64,000 nt of DNA, from positions 62,001 through 126,000 of the forward strand of contig CATWQI010000002.1 of NCBI GenBank assembly GCA_958352885.1. The letters run 5' to 3'. The translations under genes were made by a program, and so were the position numbers. Numbering within the stretch: position 1 is the first letter of the stretch; the number at the start of each line of letters is the position of its first letter. The notes under the pieces are model-generated. The model saw nothing but the letters and a program-made list of their open reading frames with translations. It did no database searches and was not told the origin of the DNA. Positions 35,471-45,478 of the stretch are shown here, in pieces. The DNA is from an uncultured Duncaniella sp. Lineage in GTDB: Bacteria; Bacteroidota; Bacteroidia; Bacteroidales; Muribaculaceae.

Positions 35471-38290
35471 TTAAAATGTAACACTTACGCCGAACGCAAC
35501 ACTCTTGTTGACGGGGTTGATGCCATAGCATTCCGGGTCGTTCTCGGGAACGTTGCTTGTGGTGAAGAGGTCGATTCCGCGCACATAGAGTTTGGCGCCG
35601 TTGACCACCTTGAGTGTTCTGTTGAGGAATGATTTCGGGAGGTTATAGTAAACCTCGATATTGCGTAGCTTCAGGAATGAGCGGTCGCGTAGCCAGAGAG
35701 TTGATGTCCGGTAGTTGTTCGCGTTGCTCTGGCTGCTGAGAGCGGGGAAGAGAGCGTCCTGGTGCTCGGGTGTCCATCTGTTGTCATATGCGTACTGCGA
35801 GATGGTTGTGTTGTTGATGAGCGGCCAGTACATACTCTTGGTGTTGAGCACTGCCGAGTAGTTGCCGGTTCCCTGGAAGAAAGCGTATATACCGATGCCT
35901 TTCCACTCTGCGCCGAGGCTGAAATTGTAGTAGATTTCAGGGCATTTGGTTGAGTAGCCGATTGCGGTGATATCGTTTTCGTCAATAATCTTGTCACCAT
36001 TGATGTCACGATACTTGATGTCGCCGGGGCGTACTGTGGAGAATGCCTGTACAGGGCTGTTGGCGATGTCGGCTGCGTCCTTGAAGAATCCGATAGCCTC
36101 GAGTCCGTAGAGCTGGTCTACGCTGTGGCCTGTCTGCACGAGGTTGGGGTAGAGACGGGGTTCTTCGAGCATGTCAATGATTTTGTTCTTGTTGTAGCTG
36201 AAGTTACCTGCCACGCTGAAAGTCCAGTCGCCGAACGAGCGGGTGTAGTCGGCGGCGATTTCGATACCCTTGCTGTCAACCTTGCCTCCGTTCTCGTAGG
36301 GCGCATCCATGCCGAGAAGAGCGGTGTACTTGCCTTCCGATGATACCCAGATGCCGGTACGGCGCTCCTTGAAGAGGTCAAGAGTGATGTTGAGACCATC
36401 GATTGGGGTAGCGTCGATACCTACGTTGTATTTGTACGCTTTTTCGCGTCCGGGGTGTTCTGTCGCCATCTGTCCGAGCACTGTCTGTCCGAAATCGGAG
36501 TTCCAGGATGAGTTGAAGGGATAGGTGTTGCCGGTAAGCACATACTGCTGTGTGTAGTATGTCCATACCCAGTCGCCTGAACTGTTCTTGGGGATGAAGT
36601 CAGAGTTGATTATACCTGCTGAAGCGCGGAGTTTCAGACGGCCTGCGCCGGTCCAGAAGTCTTCGTTGGATATAATCCATCCGAGTCCGAGGGTGGGAGA
36701 GAACGCCCACTTGGTACCGGGAGCGAGACGGCTGCTGCCGCTTTCGCTGAGTGTCAGGTCAGCGAGATAGCGGTTCTTGTAGTTGAGGTGTGACCACCAT
36801 GAGATGTTCTGACGGTAGACGGTGTTGTTGATACCATTAGGGTCAGTGTACTCATACTCCCACTTGAGCTGTGAGTAAAGGTTGAGGTCGCCGAATGTAT
36901 TCTGGTAGTTCAGCCCTGCGTCGACGTGGAGGTAGCGGTCATAGATAGTTGCCTTGGCTTCGGTGCCCATGGATGAGTCAGCACCCTGGATAGAGGATGT
37001 GTAGGTCGGTGCCTCGGCTCCTGCCGGCCAGCTGGGGGTCACCACTGTGTACTGGTAGGTCTTGGAGTGGTTCTCGTAGATGTCGGCGGAGTTGTCGTAT
37101 GCGACACGTACCTGTGCGCTCAGACCGGGGAGCAGACCGCTGAGGTTCTGCTTGATGGTGAGGTCAGTGTACAGCGAGCGGATGTGGTTTTTGTAGTAAG
37201 CCGCACCGATTGACTGTGCCACGGGGTTGAGTGTGCCTGCCCAAGTGGATGAGCCTCCCCAATGTCCGTCCTCAGCCTTGATGGGGAACGCAGCAGAAGG
37301 AACAGTGTAGACCATATCCCACAGGTCTGCCTGGTTGCCGGGAACCTGGGTCTCGGTAAGCGAACCGAACACATTGACTGCTATCTGTGTGGTAGGAGTC
37401 AGGTCGATGTCGAGGTTCATGCGCACATTACCGCGGCTGAATTTGTCCTGGGTGGAATAGCCCTCGTTGACGTGGGGCTTCTTGATGAAGCCGTTCTCGG
37501 TTATTACGTTGGCTATTGCGTAGTAGCGGAATTTGTCAGTACCGCCGCGGAACTGGGCTGTGTACTTGTTGACAGGTGAAGAGTCACGGAAAGTCTCGTC
37601 TACCCAGTTTACGTTGGGGTAAAGGTATGGGTAGGTCTGATTCTTCAGTGCGTCAAGCTCCCAGGGCTGGTAGCGTACGCCGAGACCGTCGTTGGCACGG
37701 GCCTCGTTGATGGCGAGACCGTAGGTGTAGCCGTCAACGAACTTCGGGCGGTGAGCTATCGAGTTGAACACGTGGTCATATGAGAATGTGATTTCACGGG
37801 TGTTCTTGATGCCTCGTTTTGTGGTAACCACAATCACGCCGTTGATACCTTTATTGCCGTAAAGAGCGGTCGCGGCGGCGTCCTTGAGGATGGTTACTGA
37901 TTCCACTTCCTCGGGCGAGATGGAGTAGATGTCACGTTCGATACCGTCCACCACGATGAGGGGGGTGTTGTTGTCGTTGAGTGTCTGCAGACCTCTCACG
38001 TAGAATGTGGGATTCTGGGCGGAGTATATGCCGGCACCCTGCAGAGACTGCAGTCCGTTGCCTTGTCCGAGAATGTCGTTGCCGATGTTTCGTGCGGTTC
38101 GGCGGTTTATTTTGTCACTGCCGATAACCGACACGGCACCGGTGGTCTCACCCAGGGTGAACACCTTGTCTCCGCCGATGTCGGCAGGCTGACTCGGGGA
38201 CAGGCTGCTTTGTATTGAATCGGTTTGTGCTGCTGCCGACATTGAGAATGCGGCGAGTATTGACAGCATTGTTATATGTTTCTTATACAT
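35471..38290 (-). CDS. SusC-like TonB-dependent transporter without the N-terminal regulatory domain
   Basis: 939 residues. The signal peptide ends near residue 21 (SMSAAAQ). The carboxypeptidase-D-like domain of most SusC proteins is absent; the plug begins soon after (TGAVSVIGSDKI, TPLIVVDGIERDIYSI, VTILKDAAATALYGNKG). The barrel ends in FGVSVTF. This shorter architecture is typical of the second SusC in Bacteroides tandem loci such as the arabinan PUL. It lies 50 bp after the preceding susD and 25 bp before its own. The lack of shared length and low similarity to the 1056-residue SusC argue against a recent duplication. Confidence 0.94.
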   Translation of the reverse strand: MYKKHITMLSILAAFSMSAAAQTDSIQSSLSPSQPADIGGDKVFTLGETTGAVSVIGSDKINRRTARNIGNDILGQGNGLQSLQGAGIYSAQNPTFYVRGLQTLNDNNTPLIVVDGIERDIYSISPEEVESVTILKDAAATALYGNKGINGVIVVTTKRGIKNTREITFSYDHVFNSIAHRPKFVDGYTYGLAINEARANDGLGVRYQPWELDALKNQTYPYLYPNVNWVDETFRDSSPVNKYTAQFRGGTDKFRYYAIANVITENGFIKKPHVNEGYSTQDKFSRGNVRMNLDIDLTPTTQIAVNVFGSLTETQVPGNQADLWDMVYTVPSAAFPIKAEDGHWGGSSTWAGTLNPVAQSIGAAYYKNHIRSLYTDLTIKQNLSGLLPGLSAQVRVAYDNSADIYENHSKTYQYTVVTPSWPAGAEAPTYTSSIQGADSSMGTEAKATIYDRYLHVDAGLNYQNTFGDLNLYSQLKWEYEYTDPNGINNTVYRQNISWWSHLNYKNRYLADLTLSESGSSRLAPGTKWAFSPTLGLGWIISNEDFWTGAGRLKLRASAGIINSDFIPKNSSGDWVWTYYTQQYVLTGNTYPFNSSWNSDFGQTVLGQMATEHPGREKAYKYNVGIDATPIDGLNITLDLFKERRTGIWVSSEGKYTALLGMDAPYENGGKVDSKGIEIAADYTRSFGDWTFSVAGNFSYNKNKIIDMLEEPRLYPNLVQTGHSVDQLYGLEAIGFFKDAADIANSPVQAFSTVRPGDIKYRDINGDKIIDENDITAIGYSTKCPEIYYNFSLGAEWKGIGIYAFFQGTGNYSAVLNTKSMYWPLINNTTISQYAYDNRWTPEHQDALFPALSSQSNANNYRTSTLWLRDRSFLKLRNIEVYYNLPKSFLNRTLKVVNGAKLYVRGIDLFTTSNVPENDPECYGINPVNKSVAFGVSVTF

Positions 38291-38340
38291 AATCTATTTT
38301 ACATTGTTGGCATTACGTATTGATGTTGACATTGCTCATA

Positions 38341-40377
38341 TCACCATCCGGGATTCTGGTCGAGACCGTAATTCTTGTTCACTTCGGTGATGGGGAATGG
38401 CTGGAAGTACCATTTCGGGTCGAAGCCGTCGGTCCACCATATGCGGGCACCTGTAGTGATTTCAAATTTCTCGTAGTCGAATTGGGTCGGCTGGTAGTAA
38501 CGGGGATTAGATGGGTCGTTCTTGTACTTGCCCATGTCACCGTTGTACCACATGGTCTCATCTCTCTTGCCGTCCACGAGGCGGTAGATTCGTATGCCGT
38601 GGAGAGGCATTTCGAAGCGGTCGGAACGTTTGTAGCGGATGAGGTCGAAGTAACGGCTTGTCTGAAGCGCTAATTCGCATGCGCGCTCACGAAGGATTTC
38701 CTCAAGAAGGTTTTCCTTGTTGGAGGTGAGGTTCTTCGACGGGTTGCACTGGGCGAGACCCTTCATGCCTACACGTGCGCGTACTGCGTCGATGTAGGGC
38801 AGGGCGTCGGAGCATGAACCTCCCGACTGGATGATTGCCTCTGCGTAAGTGAGATACATGTCGCTGAGGAGGAGCATGTTCCACTGCGGTTTCTGGCGGC
38901 GGAATGCGGCGCCTGACAGATATTTGAGGTTACGGTAACCTGTACCCCATATATCGGTGTTTGTCTTTGCATTGTTTTTGGCTACTGTGCCGCCCACGTA
39001 TGCTTCGTAGGGTTCACCGCTGCGTCGACCGTTGTTCCATTCGATTACGCACTGCTGACCGTTGACAGCCACTGTCTCGTAGAGACGGGGGTCACGTGTG
39101 TACTTCACGTTCTGGAGCATCTGGTTGCCTTCCACGCGGTCACCTTTGATGAACATTTCGTCAAGTTTGCCTTCGGCTTTTGCCTTGTCCCAGTCAAACG
39201 GTGTGCCGTCAGCCCAGGGGAACATCTCCACGTATTCCTGGGTGGGGCAGTAAGAGTAACGGGTGTTGGTGCCTGAACCGTTGTTGTTATTGCCGAAACC
39301 GAGGTTGTACCATCCGTAGTCGTTGCCGTTCGCACTTGTGGAAACGCGTACGCTGTGGAGGATTTCAGGGCTGTCCTGAAGCATGTAGGATGAGCGGTAA
39401 GCGAATGCGTAGTCCTCCTGAGTGGTGCCTGCGGGAACCACGAGGTGGTAAACGCCGTTGGCATTTAGCGCCTGGAAGAATTCTTCGCATGCCTTGCGTA
39501 GTTCAACCCAGCGGTTGGCGTCGTATCCGCCAAGCCATACATATTCGGGATGCTCCATCTGGTACTTGCCCTGGAAGTAGGGTGCGTCAGAGTTGAGGAG
39601 CGGAGATGCTGCGAACTGGAGTATCTGGATTTTCAGAGCCATTGCGCCTGCGAGAGTCCAGTGTCCGGTCTCTGAAGCGGCTGCGGCTCCGGTGTATGCC
39701 CATGTGAGGTTCTTGTTGGCAATAACCTCGTCGAGCATGTCTACCATGAATTTGATGGTTTCTGCGGCTGATTTACGGCCTTCGTAGCTTGATTCGCTGC
39801 CGTTGAAGAGTCCGGTCACGATGGGAAGACCTCCATAGAAGCGGAATGCATAGAAATAAGTTGCGGCGAGCAGGCATCGAGCCTCGTCCTTTATGCGTGC
39901 CTTCTCGGCGTCGTCCATATCGGGTACACCGTCAACGCGGTCAAGGAGAAGGTATGAGCTGCGGACATTTTCCCAGATATGCTCGTTGTGGTAGGGATAC
40001 ACATTGTAGTTGTTCTTGCTGTCTGCCATTGATGTGAGCATACCGTTGTAGTAAGCTGTGAATATCAAAGGTGTGGATGAACAAGAGTGGTATGTGTCAT
40101 CGAGGAGGTCGGGCATACCCTTCCAGTAGTTGCGGCACTGGGGAGGGTTGTTGGTCGAGTTGGTAGGCAGGTTGTAGTACTGGTAGCTGTAAGCCTGCGC
40201 AAGGAAGTAGCGGGTGTACTCAGCGTTGCTGAACACCGTGTCGGCAGTCACTGTGCCGCCGGGAGCTTTCTCCAGAAAATCATCTCCGAAAGCTATTTTG
40301 TCGGTGCAGGAGCCTAACCCTAAGCCGATACAGGCGAGAGCGCCGACGATAGGAAGATGCTTTATATTGAGTTTCAT
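38341..40377 (-). CDS. SusD-like lipoprotein, first pair of tandem locus
   Basis: 678 residues; lipobox GLGLGSC (Cys24). Family blocks: FLEKAPGGTVTADTVFSNAEYTR-type start (SusD N-terminal motif DFLEKAP), LLAATYFYAFRFYGGLPIV, LTYAEAIIQSGGSCSDALPYID, EILRERACELALQTSRYFDLIRYKRSD and a terminal NKNYGLDQNPGW. It pairs with the SusC encoded 9 bp upstream. The large size suggests extended surface loops for a branched or long substrate. Confidence 0.95.
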   Translation of the reverse strand: MKLNIKHLPIVGALACIGLGLGSCTDKIAFGDDFLEKAPGGTVTADTVFSNAEYTRYFLAQAYSYQYYNLPTNSTNNPPQCRNYWKGMPDLLDDTYHSCSSTPLIFTAYYNGMLTSMADSKNNYNVYPYHNEHIWENVRSSYLLLDRVDGVPDMDDAEKARIKDEARCLLAATYFYAFRFYGGLPIVTGLFNGSESSYEGRKSAAETIKFMVDMLDEVIANKNLTWAYTGAAAASETGHWTLAGAMALKIQILQFAASPLLNSDAPYFQGKYQMEHPEYVWLGGYDANRWVELRKACEEFFQALNANGVYHLVVPAGTTQEDYAFAYRSSYMLQDSPEILHSVRVSTSANGNDYGWYNLGFGNNNNGSGTNTRYSYCPTQEYVEMFPWADGTPFDWDKAKAEGKLDEMFIKGDRVEGNQMLQNVKYTRDPRLYETVAVNGQQCVIEWNNGRRSGEPYEAYVGGTVAKNNAKTNTDIWGTGYRNLKYLSGAAFRRQKPQWNMLLLSDMYLTYAEAIIQSGGSCSDALPYIDAVRARVGMKGLAQCNPSKNLTSNKENLLEEILRERACELALQTSRYFDLIRYKRSDRFEMPLHGIRIYRLVDGKRDETMWYNGDMGKYKNDPSNPRYYQPTQFDYEKFEITTGARIWWTDGFDPKWYFQPFPITEVNKNYGLDQNPGW

Positions 40378-40386
40378 CGTAGTAGT

Positions 40387-43300
40387 TTAGAAGTTAATTT
40401 TCAGACTGAATGTGTAGGTTTTCTGAAGCGGGTAAGAGGGAGACGAGCTTGCGCGTGCTTCAGGGTCACCGAAGATGTAGGGGGTGAATGTGAGCAGGTT
40501 GTAACCGCTGACGGCTGCCTGCATGCTGCGCATACCTACCTTCTTGAGCCAGGGGAAACGGAATGTATAGGCGAGCTGGATAGTCTTCAGACGCAGATAC
40601 TTGGAGTCCTTCTCATAGAGGGTTGACTCGGCATAGTTGTTGTCCCAGTGGTTCCATGACGGACGAGGATATTCGTAATCCTGACCGGGGTTCTCAGCGT
40701 TCCATGAGTTGGTGAGATGGTAAGAGAGAAGACCGCCGTCGTCACGACCTGTTTTAGAGAGGAAGGGCTGACGGAATACGTCGGAAATCATACGGCTTAC
40801 GCCCCATGCTCCTGTCCACTGCATAGAGAGTTCAAGGTCCTTCCATGCGAGACCGAGGTTGAGACCTGCCACCCACTGGGGATCGTCGGTCCATCCGAGG
40901 TCACGGGTCTTGTCGTTGGCATCGATGTAGCCGTTGCCGTCGAGGTCGACATAACAAGCGTCACCGTTCTTAAGCTCAGTGAGCTGTTTGGGGAAGGGCT
41001 TGCCATACTTTTTCTCGTAGGCTGCGGGAGTGGTGGCTTCGTCGTAGAACTGGAAGAATTTGTACATCGAGCGTGCGCCGATACGGTGTCCCGAGGCATA
41101 CTGATAATCATTAACCTGGGGTGCTTCCTTCATTTCAATAACCTTGTTGTGGTTGTGCGAGAGGTTGAGGTTTGCCCAATAGCGCCAGTTGTCGTTGATA
41201 CGCTGGTTCCACTGGAGGCTTACTTCAAAACCGTCGCTGTCCACTATACCGAGGTTGGCGTAGGGTACTGCGAAACCGATGTAGCTTGGAGCTGTCATGT
41301 CACGGAGGAGGATGCCGGTACGGTGCTCACGGTAGTAGTCGAATGTGGCTTTGAGTTTGGAGTTGAGCAGGTAGATGTCAAAACCGTAGTCCTGCTTGAG
41401 GGCTTTTTCCCAGGTCACGTCGGGGTTGTTCTTGGCGCTTTCAGCGTAGCCGGGCACAAGGTTGCCGTTGTTTACACCGAAGTTATAGCCGTAACCGCCG
41501 CGGGCTGCCATTGAGCTGTTGTAGGTGAAGGGGTCGGAAGTGTACATGAAGCGTGAACCACCCACCTTGTCGTTACCTACAAGACCGAGAGATGCGCGAA
41601 GCTTGAAGAAGTCAACCACATTGCTCAGCGGTTCCCAGAACTTTTCGTTGCTGATCACCCAGCCGATAGAACCTGCGGGGAATGTGCCGAAGCGGCGATC
41701 GGGGTGGAAGTTCTCAGAGCCGTTGTAACCGATGTTGAACTCAGCCATGTAGCGGTTGTCGTAGTCGTATGTCACACGACCTACAAATCCTACATAGCCG
41801 GATGGGATGTCGGAATACTCTGATGGATAATATGTCTTGCTCTGGTTGTAGAGAGCGAGAGCGCCTACAGAGTGCTCGCCGAAAGTGCGGTTGTAGTTGA
41901 ACGCTGTCTCGAAGTACCAGTCACGAGCCTTTGAGTTTGTCTCGGCGTATGAGGGGATGCCGTTTTCGCCTGACTTGCGGTAAAGCAGAGTGCCGTCTGA
42001 CTGGATGACGGGAGTATATGAGGCGCGGGAAACGGTAATTTCCTTCTGTGAGCCGAACTGGCTGTTATATGAACCCTTGATACGGAAAGAGAGACCCTTG
42101 GTGATGAAGTCAAGTTTCTGGTTCAACATGAGGTCGGACTGCAGCTTGTTGATATTGTTGGAGTATGAACCTCCGGTGCCTGCGCTTGAGATGTAGGTGA
42201 GACCGCTGCCACCAAGGAACGGGAGTGTGAGACCGTCGGTGTAGTCAGTGGCTGCATAAATGAGTCGGTTGTCCACAATACCGGGCGAGGAGAAGGGAGT
42301 AGCCTGGTACATTGCGAGAATCATACCTGCCGCGCCCTGTGAAGTACGGGGCTTGTGGTCGGTTGACGCGATACCTGCCACATTGAATGAGATGGTGGTG
42401 GTCGAGGTCACGTCAAGGTCAAGGTTGGCACGGTAGTTGAAGCGGTTGTAGCTGTAATCGAAGTGCTGGTCGTAATCGAATTCCTTGAACAGACCGCCTT
42501 GGGTCATGAGACCGAGAGAAACGAAGTAGCGCACATTCTTGGTGCCGCCGCTGATGTTTACGTTGCTTTTGGTCTGGAGAGTGGCGTCCTTCATTGTGTA
42601 GTCGGCCCAGCGTATGCTCGGGAAGCGGATGGGGTCTGAGCCGTCCTTGAATTTCTGGAGGATAGCGTCGGAGAACATCGGGGTGAACGCTGCGGGGTCA
42701 CCTTCGTAGTCGTTGCGCTGCATCATATTATAATAGGTGGCGTACTCCCAGCTGTTTGCCTGCTCTACCATCTTGGTAGGTGTGAGAGCTGAGAATGAGG
42801 TGCTGATGTCGATTTTTGGGGTGCCCTCGTTACCGCGCTTGGTGGTGATGAGCACTACGCCGTTAGCACCGCGCACACCGAATACTGCGGTGGCTGATGC
42901 ATCCTTCAGCACTGTGATGCTTTCGATTTCCTCGGGGTCGATGTCGCCCATGGAGCGTTCCACACCGTCAACCTGGATAAGAGGAGCGGAGTTGTTCCAT
43001 GTACCCTGACCGCGCACGTAGACTGACGCTGCGTCAGCACCGGGCTCGCCTGAGTACTGTACGGTGGTCACACCTGAAAGCTGACCGGCGAGGATGTTGT
43101 TGACTGACGATACAGGGGTTTTTACAAGTTCGTCGCCTTTGACGCTTGAGATGGCACCTGTCACGGTGACTTTTTTCTGTACGCCGTAGGCCACGACTTC
43201 CACACCGCCGAGAACCACTGAGTTGGGCTTCATGACAACTTCCATGCCGTCCTTGGCAGGCACGACCTGGGTGTCATAGCCGATGTAGGAAATTTTCAGT

Positions 43301-43557
43301 TTTGCTCCTTCCGGAACTTTCAGGGTGAAGTTACCGTCAAAATCGGTAGCTGTGCCCTGGCTTGTGCCGTCGATTAGCACGGTCGCTCCGATAACGGGTT
43401 CTCCGGTGTCATCGACAACCGTTCCTTTCACTGTGATGTCCTGTGCAAAAATAATGGCTGGTAGTAAAAGGGTTATTAGGCTGGCAATCAGCTTTTTACC
43501 CCCCCTAAATACCTGTCCCTTAAGCACGGACGAGAATAGACTTTTTACGTCATTCAT
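40387..43557 (-). CDS. SusC-like TonB-dependent transporter, first gene of tandem locus
   Basis: 1056 residues. A signal segment (about 22-39, ASLITLLLPAIIFAQ) precedes a carboxypeptidase-D-like domain (ITVKGTVVDDTGEPVIGA, residues 41-111), a TonB-box-like VEVVAYG, a plug (APLIQVDGVERSMGDI, ITVLKDASATAVFGVRG) and a barrel ending in FSLKINF. The operon reads susC-susD-susC-susD with gaps of 9, 50 and 25 bp and contains no enzyme genes. The same double-pair layout near araBDA genes is known from the Bacteroides arabinan locus, so arabinan oligosaccharides are the favoured cargo; this is inference. Confidence 0.95.
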   Translation of the reverse strand: MNDVKSLFSSVLKGQVFRGGKKLIASLITLLLPAIIFAQDITVKGTVVDDTGEPVIGATVLIDGTSQGTATDFDGNFTLKVPEGAKLKISYIGYDTQVVPAKDGMEVVMKPNSVVLGGVEVVAYGVQKKVTVTGAISSVKGDELVKTPVSSVNNILAGQLSGVTTVQYSGEPGADAASVYVRGQGTWNNSAPLIQVDGVERSMGDIDPEEIESITVLKDASATAVFGVRGANGVVLITTKRGNEGTPKIDISTSFSALTPTKMVEQANSWEYATYYNMMQRNDYEGDPAAFTPMFSDAILQKFKDGSDPIRFPSIRWADYTMKDATLQTKSNVNISGGTKNVRYFVSLGLMTQGGLFKEFDYDQHFDYSYNRFNYRANLDLDVTSTTTISFNVAGIASTDHKPRTSQGAAGMILAMYQATPFSSPGIVDNRLIYAATDYTDGLTLPFLGGSGLTYISSAGTGGSYSNNINKLQSDLMLNQKLDFITKGLSFRIKGSYNSQFGSQKEITVSRASYTPVIQSDGTLLYRKSGENGIPSYAETNSKARDWYFETAFNYNRTFGEHSVGALALYNQSKTYYPSEYSDIPSGYVGFVGRVTYDYDNRYMAEFNIGYNGSENFHPDRRFGTFPAGSIGWVISNEKFWEPLSNVVDFFKLRASLGLVGNDKVGGSRFMYTSDPFTYNSSMAARGGYGYNFGVNNGNLVPGYAESAKNNPDVTWEKALKQDYGFDIYLLNSKLKATFDYYREHRTGILLRDMTAPSYIGFAVPYANLGIVDSDGFEVSLQWNQRINDNWRYWANLNLSHNHNKVIEMKEAPQVNDYQYASGHRIGARSMYKFFQFYDEATTPAAYEKKYGKPFPKQLTELKNGDACYVDLDGNGYIDANDKTRDLGWTDDPQWVAGLNLGLAWKDLELSMQWTGAWGVSRMISDVFRQPFLSKTGRDDGGLLSYHLTNSWNAENPGQDYEYPRPSWNHWDNNYAESTLYEKDSKYLRLKTIQLAYTFRFPWLKKVGMRSMQAAVSGYNLLTFTPYIFGDPEARASSSPSYPLQKTYTFSLKINF

Positions 43558-43657
43558 GGTAAGGTTTTCTTTAAATGATTAATAAAAATTGGTTATTGTA
43601 AAAAATGAAGAACTGTGATTATTGATTCTTTAAGACAATCTATAAGCGTATTTTGTG

Positions 43658-43689
43658 CAAAAATAACAAAAATTAATAGACGAAACAAA
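43658..43689 (-). promoter_or_regulatory. Promoter of the tandem susCD operon
   Basis: On the minus strand TTTG (43686-43689), 20 bp, then TATTTTTG (43658-43665), a full Bacteroidetes promoter match. The leader would be about 95 nt. The remaining intergenic DNA between this operon and guaA (43690-43825) is very AT-rich and shows no gene. Confidence 0.65.
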
Positions 43690-43825
43690 TATTTTGGTAT
43701 ATAAAATGAAAAATGTTAATAAATATGTTAATTAATATGGCGGGCAGGGGAGATGAATGAGGATAAGGTTATTGTATAGGAAATTTTAAAATTGAAAGAT
43801 ATTCTAAAAATCGCTGAATTATGCT

Positions 43826-43833
43826 TATCTTTG
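43826..43833 (+). promoter_or_regulatory. -7 box of guaA
   Basis: TATCTTTG matches TAnnTTTG and lies 35 bp before the guaA start codon. No TTTG is seen at the right distance upstream. Confidence 0.5.
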
Positions 43834-43868
43834 CGGAAGAATAACTAATCGTTTCACACATCTTTTAT

Positions 43869-45392
43869 ATGCAGGAAAAAATTATCATTCTCGACTTCGG
43901 TTCTCAGACCACGCAGCTGATAGGACGGCGTGTGCGTGAACTCGGCGAGTATTGCGAAATTCTACCCTACAATAAGTTCCCTTACGATGACCCCTCGGTT
44001 ATAGGTGTCATCCTTTCGGGTTCACCTTTCTCGGTTTACGACGAGAAAGCGTTTAAAACAGAGCTTGACCGTCTGCGCGGGCACCTCCCTGTGCTCGGTA
44101 TCTGCTACGGTGCGCAGTTCATTGCATTTACAAGCGGAGGCAGTGTCGAACCTGCGCCTTCACGTGAGTACGGCAGAGCTCATCTCACAAAAATCGACAC
44201 CGCTAATCCATTATTCAAGAATATACCTGTTGGGTCACAGGTGTGGATGAGCCATGGTGACACTATTACATCAGTACCCGATACATTCCGACCCATAGCC
44301 TCGACTGACAAGGTGGCTATCGCTGCCTATCAGGTGGAAGGTGAGAAGACCTGGGGCGTGCAGTTTCACCCCGAGGTTTACCATTCGGAACACGGTACCC
44401 AGCTGCTTCGCAATTTCGTGGTGGATATCTGCGGGGGCAAGCAGGATTGGACTGCCGAGTCATTCATAGAGTCTACTGTAGCACAACTACGCGAGCAACT
44501 TGGCGATGACAAGGTGGTGCTCGGTCTCAGCGGCGGTGTTGATTCGTCGGTTGCGGCTGTGCTGCTTAACCGTGCCATCGGTAAGAATCTCACATGTATA
44601 TTCGTGGATCACGGTATGTTGCGTAAGAACGAGTTCCGCAATGTGCTTCATGATTATGAGTGCCTGGGTCTCAATGTGATAGGTGTCGATGCTTCCGACA
44701 AGTTCTTCAGCGAGCTTGCCGGTGTCACAGAGCCTGAACGCAAGCGCAAGATTATAGGCAAGGGCTTCATCGACGTATTTGATGCTGAAGCTCATAAGAT
44801 TAAGGATGTGAAATGGCTTGCCCAAGGCACTATATATCCTGACTGCATAGAGTCGCTGTCAATCACCGGTACAACCATCAAGAGCCACCATAACGTGGGC
44901 GGTCTTCCCGAGAAGATGAATCTGAAGCTCTGCGAGCCGCTGCGTCTTCTCTTCAAGGATGAGGTGCGCGCCGTGGGAAGGCAGCTCGGTATGCCTGACC
45001 ATCTTATCAAGCGTCATCCGTTCCCCGGCCCCGGTCTGGCGGTGCGTATACTCGGCGACATCACTCCCGAGAAGGTGCGCATACTCCAGGATGCTGACGA
45101 TATATTTATCCAGGGGTTGCGTGACTGGGATTTGTATGACAAGGTATGGCAGGCAGGCGCTATCCTGCTCCCCGTGCAGAGCGTGGGCGTGATGGGTGAC
45201 GAACGTACTTACGAACGTGCCATAGCTCTCCGTGCGGTGACTTCGACAGATGCCATGACCGCCGACTGGGCGCATCTCCCTTACGATTTCATGGCTAAGG
45301 TGAGCAACGATATCATAAACAAGGTGCGCGGTGTAAACCGTGTATGTTACGATATCTCCTCCAAACCGCCGGCAACCATCGAGTGGGAGTGA
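43869..45392 (+). CDS. guaA: GMP synthase (glutamine-hydrolysing)
   Basis: 507 residues, full length. The class I glutamine amidotransferase domain has VLGICYGAQ (Cys79) and FHPEVYHSEHG (His167, Glu169); the ATP-pyrophosphatase domain has the P-loop SGGVDSS (221-227); the C-terminal dimerisation domain ends KPPATIEWE. It converts XMP, glutamine and ATP to GMP. The last codons ATC GAG TGG GAG TGA are not the native ones: they include the attachment core of an integrated element, which restores the same peptide end. The native end, GAG TGG GAA TAA, is found 10.8 kb away at 56,154. The protein is therefore unchanged by the insertion. Confidence 0.97.
   Translation: MQEKIIILDFGSQTTQLIGRRVRELGEYCEILPYNKFPYDDPSVIGVILSGSPFSVYDEKAFKTELDRLRGHLPVLGICYGAQFIAFTSGGSVEPAPSREYGRAHLTKIDTANPLFKNIPVGSQVWMSHGDTITSVPDTFRPIASTDKVAIAAYQVEGEKTWGVQFHPEVYHSEHGTQLLRNFVVDICGGKQDWTAESFIESTVAQLREQLGDDKVVLGLSGGVDSSVAAVLLNRAIGKNLTCIFVDHGMLRKNEFRNVLHDYECLGLNVIGVDASDKFFSELAGVTEPERKRKIIGKGFIDVFDAEAHKIKDVKWLAQGTIYPDCIESLSITGTTIKSHHNVGGLPEKMNLKLCEPLRLLFKDEVRAVGRQLGMPDHLIKRHPFPGPGLAVRILGDITPEKVRILQDADDIFIQGLRDWDLYDKVWQAGAILLPVQSVGVMGDERTYERAIALRAVTSTDAMTADWAHLPYDFMAKVSNDIINKVRGVNRVCYDISSKPPATIEWE
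45381..45388 (+). repeat. attL core of the guaA element
   Basis: GAGTGGGA, identical to 56154-56161 in the same orientation. It covers codons Glu-Trp-Glu at the end of guaA. The 3' end of guaA is a known integration hotspot for genomic islands. After the core, sequence at this end belongs to the element (GTGATAAAGG) and supplies a substitute stop codon. Confidence 0.75.
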
Positions 45393-45478
45393 TAAAGGCT
45401 CTTTCAGACCCCTCTGAACTATAGCCAATTACACCCCATTGAAGCAATCCACACGGATTGATACCAACCACTTACAAG

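Noticed and set aside
33727..43557. Recent duplication of one SusCD pair
   Set aside because: The SusC proteins differ in length and domain content and the SusD proteins differ by about 100 residues with different signal peptides and loops.
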